From the NCBI GenBank assembly GCA_021772055.1, contig JAETNR010000026.1, positions 1 to 58,850 on the forward strand: a DNA stretch of 58,850 nt. The letters run 5' to 3'. Positions within the stretch are counted from its first letter, which is position 1; every line of letters begins with the position of its first letter. The DNA comes from Blautia sp. GTDB lineage: Bacteria; Bacillota; Clostridia; Lachnospirales; Lachnospiraceae. The translations under genes and the position numbers were made by a program. Of this stretch, positions 1 through 7,088 are shown piece by piece. The notes below the pieces were generated by a model. It saw only the letters and a list, made by a program, of their open reading frames with translations. It did not search any database and had not been told where the DNA came from.

Positions 1-1
1 T

Positions 2-184
2 CTCCTGAATGAAATGGAAAAGCATATCGGTCCATCCTTCAAAAAAGTAAAAGCCCATATTTATAAAAAAGACCAGAACGGTTTTTATATTTATGCCAAA
101 CCCAACCTCTGTGACAAAATTCACGGCTCATCGCATTTACAAGCTGAACTTCGGTTCCTGCCAGTCCAATATTGGAACAGATAA
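2..184 (+). CDS. partial unidentified ORF entering from the left edge, probably chimeric
   Basis: An open frame enters from outside the window and stops at 182-184. Codons 1 to about 40 (to about position 120) use normal codons for this genome and read like a real protein C-terminal part (for example KKDQNGFYIYAKPNLCDKI). From about position 120 the same DNA reads on the other strand as a ParA gene, so the last 20 codons are probably out of context. I do not recognise the family. It may be the 3' part of a gene cut by the same junction that truncates the ParA gene. Confidence 0.3.
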   Translation, partial: LLNEMEKHIGPSFKKVKAHIYKKDQNGFYIYAKPNLCDKIHGSSHLQAELRFLPVQYWNR

Positions 185-449
185 TATCAATACCTTCCTC
201 TGTATGCTGGATAAAGCAGTCTTCCGGAATATCTTCATCATTCAACACCATTTCCATCAGCGTTGTTAATGTTTCATTACTATTATCGCAGTCACGGAAT
301 CCAAATCCAGCAGACACATCTGACTGAGGATCAGCATCCACGACTAACACTTTCTTATTCATAAGAGCCAACCCTACACCAAGATTTGCTGCACATGCGG
401 ATTTTCCGGTTCCGCCTTTCTTGTTTACTACGGATATAATTTTTGCCAT
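39..449 (-). pseudogene. truncated ParA/Soj-type partition ATPase
   Basis: The first 110 residues are a clear ParA/MinD-family ATPase. They carry the deviant Walker A motif KKGGTGKS, the DADPQSD motif near residue 42, and the family's AMSRE stretch near residue 110. A normal protein of this type has about 250-280 residues. Here homology stops abruptly at about position 120 and is replaced by about 26 unrelated residues before a stop at 39. I take the ATG at 449 because AAAGGA lies six bases upstream; another ATG lies at 455. Such ParA genes usually belong to plasmids or integrative elements, so this is probably the remnant of one, lying downstream of the tsf terminator. The lost domain holds the rest of the ATPase fold, so the product should not work. 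Confidence 0.75.
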
Positions 450-455
450 ATTCAT

Positions 456-714
456 TCCTTTCCGGTATCAGGAAGGAAAAATAGTAAGAAATAATAGTGG
501 ATTTTTTACGAAGATTAGGAAAATGAAAAGTTGCATTATAAATCGCATTATAGATAGCTACCGAAATCGCCACATTTTTCTTAAAAATCATGCGAAGTTT
601 GCGTTAAGAAGTTCGTACAGAATCATTACGAAAACACTGGCGAACCAATTACGAAAAATCACCTAAAAAGTTACATGAATTTATAATGCAATATATGAAG
701 TGCCCTAGAAAGGA
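456..714. promoter_or_regulatory. ParA upstream region with an inverted repeat and iteron-like repeats
   Basis: This non-coding stretch holds an 11-bp perfect inverted repeat, TTGCATTATAA at 531-541 and its complement at 681-691, 139 bp apart. A second GCATTATA lies at 545-552. TTACGAARA occurs three times in direct orientation (506-514, 626-634, 649-657), the last two 23 bp apart. Repeats like these are typical of ParB/Rep binding or element ends, but no specific family was recognised. No convincing gene is seen here. Confidence 0.4.
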
Positions 715-749
715 AAAACCCTTGAAAATACTGGATTTTCAAGGGTTTT
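715..749 (-). terminator. intrinsic terminator of the rpsB-tsf operon
   Basis: A perfect 15-bp stem (715-729 with 735-749) has a five-base loop. It is followed on the minus strand by a run of five T. It sits 32 bp past the tsf stop codon. The flanking A/T pairs make it potentially bidirectional, so it would also insulate the ParA remnant. Confidence 0.9.
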
Positions 750-781
750 AAGGTTCTTATTAAAGATTTGCAAAATCGGGA

Positions 782-1720
782 TTACATTCCCATCTGCTTA
801 GCCACTTCCTCAGCGAAATTCTCTTCTCTCTTCTGGATTCCTTCGCCTGTCTCGTAGCGTACGAAACCTTTGATGGTGATTGCAGCGTTGTTGGCTTTTG
901 CAACTTCTTCCACATACTTGGATACGATCTGCTTTCCGTCCTCTGCTTTTACGTATACCTGGTCAAGCAGGCAGACTTCTTTCAGCTCTTTGTTGATACG
1001 GCCGTTGATCATTCCCTGGATTACCTTTTCCGGTTTCTGGGATTCTTTCGGGTCGTTCATAATCTGAGCCATGAGAATTTCTTTTTCGTGAGCAATATAC
1101 TCCTCGCTGATCTCAGAACGGTTCGTATACTGCGGTTTCAGAGCTGCAATCTGCATTGCAATATTCTTAGCCATCTCTTCTACTGCTTCGTTTACAACGT
1201 TTGTCTCAACATCAACAAGAACGCCGATCTTTCCGCCCATATGTGTGTAGGAAGCAACGAAACCGTTCTCTTCTTTTACCTGAGCGAATCTTCTGATGTT
1301 CATGTTCTCACCGATCACTGCAATCTGAGCTGCAAGAGCTTCTTTTACAGTCTTGGTGGAATCAAGCGCCCATGTCTCAGCAAGGAATGCATCAATATCT
1401 GCAGCGGAAGTGGTCAGTGCCTGTGCTGCTACATCTGCAACGTAGTTCTGGAATTTTTCATTCTTTGCTACGAAGTCGGTTTCAGCATTTACTTCTACAA
1501 CAACTGCGCTCTTAGCATCCTCTGCAACTAAAGTCTTGCAAAGACCTTCTGCTGCTATACGGCTTGCTTTCTTCTGAGCGGTAGCAAGTCCTTTTTCACG
1601 AAGGAACTCTACTGCTTTATCCATATCGCCTTCTGTCGCTGTAAGAGCTTTCTTACAGTCCATCATTCCGGCGCCGGTTAATTCTCTTAATTCTTTTACC
1701 TGTGCTGCTGTAATAGCCAT
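782..1720 (-). CDS. tsf: translation elongation factor Ts
   Basis: EF-Ts is the nucleotide exchange factor that removes GDP from EF-Tu in the cytoplasm during elongation. The 312-residue product starts MAITAAQVKELRELTGAGM, the standard UBA-like N-terminal domain, and keeps the TDFVAKNEKF motif of the core near residue 80. Length is normal for Firmicutes. The start is supported by AGGAGG nine bases upstream. It lies 26 bp after rpsB, the conserved gene pair in bacteria, and shares that gene's promoter and leader. Confidence 0.97.
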   Translation of the reverse strand: MAITAAQVKELRELTGAGMMDCKKALTATEGDMDKAVEFLREKGLATAQKKASRIAAEGLCKTLVAEDAKSAVVVEVNAETDFVAKNEKFQNYVADVAAQALTTSAADIDAFLAETWALDSTKTVKEALAAQIAVIGENMNIRRFAQVKEENGFVASYTHMGGKIGVLVDVETNVVNEAVEEMAKNIAMQIAALKPQYTNRSEISEEYIAHEKEILMAQIMNDPKESQKPEKVIQGMINGRINKELKEVCLLDQVYVKAEDGKQIVSKYVEEVAKANNAAITIKGFVRYETGEGIQKREENFAEEVAKQMGM

Positions 1721-1746
1721 TTCATTTTCCTCCTGAACGATTACTC

Positions 1747-2496
1747 TTATGCCTCTGTTGTTTCCTCTGCGAATTCCTCAGATTCTGCTTCGATCTCACC
1801 TTCAAACTCTGTGGTTCCCTGGTTTGCTTCAATAACAGCATCTGCCATCTTGGAAACGATCAGTTTTACTGCACGGATTGCATCATCGTTGCCCGGGATT
1901 ACATAATCCAGCTCTTCCGGATCACAGTTGGTATCGCAGATACCGATCAGCGGAATGCCTAATGTATGAGCTTCCTGTACGCAGATTCTTTCTTTCTTCG
2001 GGTCTACGATGAAAATTGCGTCCGGGATACGTTTCATTTCTTTAATACCGCCAAGGTTCTTCTGAAGCTTGGACATTTCTTTTCTTAATTCAATAACTTC
2101 TTTCTTAGGAAGAACGTCGAAAGTTCCGTCAGCTTCCATAGTCTCGATCTGTTTCAGTCTTGCAATACGGCTCTGGATGGTCTTGAAGTTAGTCAGCATA
2201 CCGCCCAGCCATCTTTCGTTTACATAGAACTGTCCGCAACGCTCTGCTTCTGTCTTGATAGCGTCCTGAGCCTGTTTCTTGGTTCCTACGAATAAGATGT
2301 TTCCGCCGTTAGCCACGATATCAGCGATTGCATTGTATGCATCGTCAACCATACCTACAGACTGCTGTAAGTCGATGATATAGATACCGTTTCTCTCGGT
2401 ATAGATGTACGGAGCCATTTTAGGGTTCCATCTTCTTGTCTGATGTCCGAAATGAACACCTGCTTCCAAAAGCTGTTTCATTGAAATAACGCTCAT
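1747..2496 (-). CDS. rpsB: 30S ribosomal protein S2
   Basis: S2 binds late to the 30S subunit and helps hold S1 or its functional substitute. The 249-residue product starts [19 protein letters not shown], the conserved N-terminus, and keeps the [12 protein letters not shown] and [11 protein letters not shown] signatures. The frame stays open to 2673, but the ATG at 2496 is the true start: GGAGAAAGAATC lies just upstream and homology begins there. The C-terminal 25 residues are very acidic, as often in Clostridia. It is the first gene of the rpsB-tsf operon, with a leader of about 130 nt that could carry feedback control by S2. Confidence 0.97.
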   Translation of the reverse strand: MSVISMKQLLEAGVHFGHQTRRWNPKMAPYIYTERNGIYIIDLQQSVGMVDDAYNAIADIVANGGNILFVGTKKQAQDAIKTEAERCGQFYVNERWLGGMLTNFKTIQSRIARLKQIETMEADGTFDVLPKKEVIELRKEMSKLQKNLGGIKEMKRIPDAIFIVDPKKERICVQEAHTLGIPLIGICDTNCDPEELDYVIPGNDDAIRAVKLIVSKMADAVIEANQGTTEFEGEIEAESEEFAEETTEA

Positions 2497-2631
2497 GATT
2501 CTTTCTCCTTTTTGGTTAAATTCTTCCGTACAGATCACTTTCTGTCCGAACCCGCCTTCACACCGCTGGGCACCATCCTTCTGGAATCTCTGTACGTGTA
2601 TATTGCGCTTTCTGCGCTTTGCAACTTCTGA

Positions 2632-2661
2632 ATTATAGCATAGGAAAACCCTCTGTGTAAA
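2632..2661 (-). promoter_or_regulatory. rpsB-tsf promoter
   Basis: On the minus strand TTTACA (2656-2661) and TATAAT (2632-2637) are 18 bp apart. The -10 is extended (TGC before TATAAT). Transcription should start near 2625. The -35 box falls in the loop of the hairpin that ends the upstream gene. Confidence 0.8.
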
Positions 2662-2670
2662 GAGGGTTTT
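2645..2670 (-). terminator. hairpin ending the pseudouridine synthase transcript
   Basis: A 10-bp perfect stem (2645-2654 with 2661-2670) with a six-base loop lies 12 bp past the stop of the gene at 2683. The T tract on the minus strand is short (TTTT inside the stem, then CC), so termination may be partial. The rpsB -35 box overlaps the loop. Confidence 0.65.
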
Positions 2671-2682
2671 CAAAAAAATTCT

Positions 2683-3438
2683 TTATTTTTCCATGGTTTT
2701 GCAGGCTTTTTGAAGGGAGACCGTCTCCTCTCTTGTAAGGGGACGGCACTGGCCTTTTTCCAGATTACATGGAAGCACCAGAGGGCCCATGGAAATCCGT
2801 TTCAGATAAAGAACCTTCTTTCCGACAGCCTCCATCATGCGTTTCACCTGATGAAACTTTCCCTCGCAGATCGTAAGGTGGATTTCACTGTATGGTCCTT
2901 CTTCCCGGGTCTCCACTGTTTTTAATATCTCAAGGCTTGCGGGAAGGGTAAGCTTTTCTTCTCCGATATCCACTCCCTGTTCTATTTTTCTTACGTCTTC
3001 TTCTGTGAAGATACCGCTGACTTTGGCAAAATAAGTCTTCTCCACATGCTTTTTCGGGGATAACAGCTCATGGGCAAGCGCTCCGTCATTCGTAATCAAA
3101 AGCAGTCCTTCTGTATCTTTATCAAGTCTCCCCACAGGAAAAAGCCCTTTTCTTTTTGAGGGAATATATTCCAGCACTGTTTTTTCCCGCTGATCCTCTG
3201 TAGCACTGACACAGCCTGCAGGCTTATGGAGAAGAAAGTAAACAAATTCCTCATGCGCTCCAAGCATTTCTCCCAAAAGCGACACCCTGTCTGTATCCGG
3301 CTGTACTTTCTGTTCCGGACGTCGGACGGTCTCTCCGTTCACCTGTACCTGCCCCTTCTGTATAAATTTTTTTACTTCGCTTCTGGTACCTGCTCCTGCA
3401 TCTGCCAGAAATTTGTCAAGACGTACTGCTTTTGCCAT
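2683..3438 (-). CDS. RsuA/RluB-family rRNA pseudouridine synthase
   Basis: The enzyme isomerises a uridine in rRNA to pseudouridine. Residues 1-60 are an S4 RNA-binding domain (RLDKFLADAGAGTRSEVKKF). The catalytic domain follows with GRLDKDTEGLLLITNDG, which holds the catalytic Asp. The 251-residue length fits the RsuA/RluB/RluE group; sequence alone does not say which rRNA position is modified. Some relatives are annotated as the 16S U516 enzyme. It starts 23 bp after the stop of the ABC permease gene, so it may be co-transcribed with that exporter operon. Confidence 0.9.
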   Translation of the reverse strand: MAKAVRLDKFLADAGAGTRSEVKKFIQKGQVQVNGETVRRPEQKVQPDTDRVSLLGEMLGAHEEFVYFLLHKPAGCVSATEDQREKTVLEYIPSKRKGLFPVGRLDKDTEGLLLITNDGALAHELLSPKKHVEKTYFAKVSGIFTEEDVRKIEQGVDIGEEKLTLPASLEILKTVETREEGPYSEIHLTICEGKFHQVKRMMEAVGKKVLYLKRISMGPLVLPCNLEKGQCRPLTREETVSLQKACKTMEK

Positions 3439-3461
3439 AATCTACCTGCCAATCTGAATTG

Positions 3462-5561
3462 TCACTGCCCTTTTGCTTCTTCCATATCCTTCTGCAAAAA
3501 ATCCGGCAGACTTTCCTTTAAAATATTTCCGCAATAATTATACTGGTGATTGCCATCCAAATAGTATTCTGCATAGAGTCTGTTATCCGTGCACTCCCAG
3601 GCGCATTCCAGTGCTGAGGGAACCAGCACTTTCTTTAATTCCCGCAGCTCTGCTTCACTTTCATATGTCATCTCTGCAGAACCCATATTGCCGTTCTCTT
3701 CTCCGAAATAAGTAATATTTACTTTTTCAAGAGAAACCTCTTCCATAGACATAGGATATCCTGTTTTTTGCAAAATTGCAACTGTTCTTTCAAATGCAGG
3801 AACCACATTGACATTTATCATGGCATAACTAAAATTCCCCCTATTTTCTGAGGATCCTGCAGCGTTTTTTTCCGAAAGGTGATACTCCAGTTCCAGTTTT
3901 ACCACAGGCCTTTCCAACAGTTCCTCTGCGCCGGCCTCTTCCAGATCTTCGGAAAGTGCATTCAGAAGTTCCTGATATTTTTCCGGTTCTTCCTGGAATA
4001 ACCGGTATCTTTCTCCGCTGGCAAAAACACCATCCACATTTTTCAGATACTCGGAATCCACTGCCAGAAAGCTTGTCTGCTGTTCCTTTAAATTTCCTTC
4101 CTCATAAAGAGCTTCACATAACTCATAAAGATCTTCCGAAGTGAAATGATAGACTCTGTATATTTCCCTGCCGGACTTCAAAGTATATTTCAAAGGAATC
4201 ACACAGCTTTCATTCTCTTTTTCCGTACTCTGCTGCTCCGCAATTTTCTTTAATACCTGCCAGGTCTTCGGTCCTGCTCCATGTTCTCCCGTCAGAGCCG
4301 CTTCTTTGCAGCTCCAGGAACCGAGCATTTGATATTCCCCTTTTTCATTTTGTAAGATAATCTCCTGATTCATGCCATTCAGACCGCCAAAATCCGCATG
4401 AAAAGCTGCCAGGTTCTCCTGTTTCGGAAAATATTCGTCAAACTTCAGTAAATCCTTCTGGTAATTCACAGCACAGGCAGCTACCAGAATGCCGGCCAGA
4501 ATCAGATGGTGCATATTGGACCAGAATTTTTGAAAATTCATCTGATATACCACTTCAAGAGCACCATGGGAAATGACCGTTCCGAGCACCATCCCGAAAA
4601 TCCACCATTTGTTCCTGCTTCCGTTATATGGCAGCATATAGAAAATAAGTCCGATGCCAAGTCCGCAGGGCACTGTCACCATCAATTTCAGAATGATACC
4701 GATCCGGGGATATACCACAGGTTTTCCCGCACTTTCAGAAGGCCTTTTCACAAAAGCCAGATAGGAAAACCCACCAGCCAATGCAGTCACGCAGACAACC
4801 GCCGCCAGTAGGACAAAATAATCTCCTCCTCCATACTGTTCCAGAAGATTCTTCCCCAGGGTATAAGGAGATGCATATTCTTCCAGAAATTCTAACAATC
4901 CATACTTCTCCGTACTATAAACAGACTTATAAAAGGTTTTATAAAAAATATTCCTGTATTCTGTGATCAGACTTCCAAACACACTGCCGTACAGCATCAG
5001 CCCTCCCAGGCACAGAGCTCCCATCAAAATATTTCCGGTGATGCAAATGACCAGTACTGTACAGAAATAGATCAGCAGATAAAGAAGCAGGTGCAGGAAG
5101 CACATCATCATCACCAGGGCAAGAATCTTTATCTGAAAAAGTCCCCGAATTGCTCCAATGCAAACTGCCAAAAATGTCATGAGAAGATACGGAACCAGAT
5201 AATACAAAATTCCAATCCCCGTTCTCTGCCAAAATAGCTGAGACCGTTTCACAGGCAGGCTGTGATAAAAATCTGTTTTTCTGGAGGAATACAGATACCA
5301 GAAGCTCTGCACACTGCTCACCACTGCTCCGCACACGGTCACCGCAAAACCGGTAAACAAAAAATGATGTTTCCAAAGTTTTTCATACAGTTCCCTGATT
5401 TCTTCCATCGTCAGATTTTTTTCACCAAACCAGTTTCCAAGCATCAGAAGCTCTGTCACTACAAAAGCCATCAAAAAGCCAAACAGAAAAAATGCAGGAA
5501 TCCAAAGCTGTCCTTTGGACATGGATTTCATCTTATCAGATGAATAAATTCTGGATTTCAT
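3462..5561 (-). CDS. ABC exporter permease with large C-terminal domain
   Basis: This 699-residue membrane protein is probably the permease for the ATPase encoded just upstream. The first 400 residues hold about nine or ten hydrophobic segments, with an ABC-2-like arrangement (for example the early AFFLFGFLMAFVVTELLML). The last 300 residues are hydrophilic and have no hydrophobic segment. I place the start at 5561 because GGAGG lies nine bases upstream; the open frame runs to 5621. It overlaps the ATPase gene by 26 bp. The regulator-ATPase-permease layout is that of YtrA-controlled exporters that respond to cell-wall-active compounds. The substrate is unknown. Confidence 0.75.
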   Translation of the reverse strand: MKSRIYSSDKMKSMSKGQLWIPAFFLFGFLMAFVVTELLMLGNWFGEKNLTMEEIRELYEKLWKHHFLFTGFAVTVCGAVVSSVQSFWYLYSSRKTDFYHSLPVKRSQLFWQRTGIGILYYLVPYLLMTFLAVCIGAIRGLFQIKILALVMMMCFLHLLLYLLIYFCTVLVICITGNILMGALCLGGLMLYGSVFGSLITEYRNIFYKTFYKSVYSTEKYGLLEFLEEYASPYTLGKNLLEQYGGGDYFVLLAAVVCVTALAGGFSYLAFVKRPSESAGKPVVYPRIGIILKLMVTVPCGLGIGLIFYMLPYNGSRNKWWIFGMVLGTVISHGALEVVYQMNFQKFWSNMHHLILAGILVAACAVNYQKDLLKFDEYFPKQENLAAFHADFGGLNGMNQEIILQNEKGEYQMLGSWSCKEAALTGEHGAGPKTWQVLKKIAEQQSTEKENESCVIPLKYTLKSGREIYRVYHFTSEDLYELCEALYEEGNLKEQQTSFLAVDSEYLKNVDGVFASGERYRLFQEEPEKYQELLNALSEDLEEAGAEELLERPVVKLELEYHLSEKNAAGSSENRGNFSYAMINVNVVPAFERTVAILQKTGYPMSMEEVSLEKVNITYFGEENGNMGSAEMTYESEAELRELKKVLVPSALECAWECTDNRLYAEYYLDGNHQYNYCGNILKESLPDFLQKDMEEAKGQ

Positions 5562-6438
5562 AGCCAGCCACCTCCGTTTCACTGATAAATATTTCTTCCA
5601 GGGAAAGAGGAATGATCTCACAGAACAAGGGATCCTTGGCCTGCACCCTGTTCATGATTTCCATTTTGGTACCTCTTGCCGTAATGAAAAGCAGGGAGCC
5701 CTGCCTCCGGATCTTCAGCACCTCCAGTTCCTTTTCCAGTTCTTTTTCTTTTGCTTTGTCTCTGAGAACACACTGCACTTTATGAATATGAAACTTCATA
5801 TCTTCCAGGTCTCTGGAAAACAATACGCCGCCTTTATGAAGAAGCCCTACATGATCGCAGATATCCTCCAGTTCCCTTAAGTTATGGGAAGCGATCACAG
5901 GCGTAAACTCCCGGTTCATAATTTCGGAAGCAAACAATCCCTTCACTGCCTGGCGCATCACAGGATCCAGACCGTCAAAGGATTCATCGCATAAAAGATA
6001 CTTCGTCCCGGAACAGATCCCCAGTATGAGCATAAGCTGTTTCTTCATTCCTTTGGAAAAATGATTGATCTTTCGTTTTCTATCCAGATGAAATTCTTCC
6101 ATCAATCGGCGAAATCTCTCAACAGAAAAGGCAGGATAATAATTTTTATAAAAAAGCACCATATCCTCTGCCGTATAATTCGCCGGAAAATAGCTGTCAT
6201 CTGAAATGTAAAACATTTTTTCCTTTGCCTCTCTATTCTCGTATACCGGAAGTGTATCAATGGTAATGATCCCTTCATCCGGTTTCAGAATTCCGGCGAT
6301 CATCCTAAGGAGCGTGCTTTTTCCTGCTCCGTTGCTTCCAACCAGGCCGAATACTTCTCTTTCTCCAATATCCAGAGAAATTTTGTTTACAGCCTGGAGC
6401 TTTCCAAATGACTTACTGCATTCCTTCACATCAATCAT
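5536..6438 (-). CDS. ABC transporter ATPase (YtrB/EcsA-like exporter type)
   Basis: This is the nucleotide-binding subunit of an exporter. It has Walker A GSNGAGKST near residue 37, a signature reading FSKGM instead of LSGGQ, and Walker B LLCDESFDGLDP. The altered signature is typical of exporter ATPases partnered with YtrC/D-like permeases. The 300-residue product begins MIDVKECSKSF at 6438, with GGAGG eight bases upstream. It overlaps the GntR gene end by 8 bp and the permease start by 26 bp, so the three genes are translationally coupled. Confidence 0.92.
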   Translation of the reverse strand: MIDVKECSKSFGKLQAVNKISLDIGEREVFGLVGSNGAGKSTLLRMIAGILKPDEGIITIDTLPVYENREAKEKMFYISDDSYFPANYTAEDMVLFYKNYYPAFSVERFRRLMEEFHLDRKRKINHFSKGMKKQLMLILGICSGTKYLLCDESFDGLDPVMRQAVKGLFASEIMNREFTPVIASHNLRELEDICDHVGLLHKGGVLFSRDLEDMKFHIHKVQCVLRDKAKEKELEKELEVLKIRRQGSLLFITARGTKMEIMNRVQAKDPLFCEIIPLSLEEIFISETEVAGYEIQNLFI

Positions 6439-6805
6439 AGCGCTCCTCCCCACAGCATTCACTGACAACAGCCAGCAATTCTTCCTTCTGAATTCCCAGT
6501 TCCAGTCCCTTTTGCACTGCCCGCCTCATCTCTGTCTTATAGTCTTCCACCCTTTTCCTTCTAATCTTCTCCACATCTGCCACAAAATTCCCCTTTCCCT
6601 TTACCGGATAAATAAGCCCAGCCTGTTCAAGCTCCATATAAGCCCGCTGAATCGTGTTAGGATTAATGGATAGCTCCACGGCGAGCTGCCTGACTGAGGG
6701 GATTTTTTCACCGGCAGGGATGGCCCCCTGTAAGATCAGCATTTGAAATTTCTCTGCCACCTGCTCATACAAAGGCCGGCGATCCTGATAATCTAAAATG
6801 ATCAT
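6431..6805 (-). CDS. GntR-family repressor, YtrA subfamily
   Basis: This short (124-residue) GntR regulator has a winged helix at residues 1-75 (RPLYEQVAEKFQMLILQG, then the recognition segment PSVRQLAVELSINPNTIQRAY). Only a short helical tail follows, with no effector domain, which is the mark of the YtrA subfamily. The ATG at 6805 has AGGAGA seven bases upstream. It is the first gene of an operon with an ABC ATPase and permease, and a palindrome lies 66 bp upstream of its start, so it very probably represses its own operon. Confidence 0.9.
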   Translation of the reverse strand: MIILDYQDRRPLYEQVAEKFQMLILQGAIPAGEKIPSVRQLAVELSINPNTIQRAYMELEQAGLIYPVKGKGNFVADVEKIRRKRVEDYKTEMRRAVQKGLELGIQKEELLAVVSECCGEERYD

Positions 6806-6870
6806 ACAGCTCTCCTTTCTTCCTGATTCTCTTTTTTCAAATATTTCTTCCAATCTGCATTGCGTGTATC

Positions 6871-6897
6871 GAGTGTATTAATTGTTTTAATATACTC
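6871..6897 (-). promoter_or_regulatory. probable operator of the GntR regulator
   Basis: An inverted repeat with 11-bp arms (6871-6881 and 6887-6897, one mismatch, half-site GAGTRTATTAA) and a five-base spacer lies in the promoter region of the GntR-ABC operon. A weak promoter (TTGCCC, 17 bp, TAAACT on the minus strand) lies just upstream, so bound repressor would block transcription. Size and symmetry suit a GntR dimer. Confidence 0.7.
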
Positions 6898-7021
6898 AGT
6901 TTAGCATATTTCTTCCTATAGGGCAAGGGAAACTTTGGAATTCTGCTGCAGGAATTTTCGCAGGATGCTGTTTACATGGGGAAGGGAACCTGTCTGTCAG
7001 GCAGGCCATGCAAAAGAAAAA

Positions 7022-7045
7022 GGGATCACCCAATCAAGTGATCCC
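7022..7045 (-). terminator. intrinsic terminator after copA
   Basis: An 8-bp stem (GGGATCAC at 7022-7029 with its complement at 7038-7045) is followed on the minus strand by TTTTTCTTTT. A second small hairpin (7067-7083, 7-bp stem) lies between it and the copA stop codon. Confidence 0.8.
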
Positions 7046-7088
7046 GATCTCTAATACCTTCATAACCCTGAGAAAGTCTCAGGCATTT

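Noticed and set aside
421..666. Open frame on the plus strand across the ParA upstream region
   Set aside because: It overlaps the 5' end of the ParA gene and the inverted repeat region, has no ribosome binding site and no recognisable pattern.
4939..5376. Minus-strand frame of 145 codons inside the ABC permease gene
   Set aside because: Same strand but different frame of a gene with clear membrane segments; no ribosome binding site.
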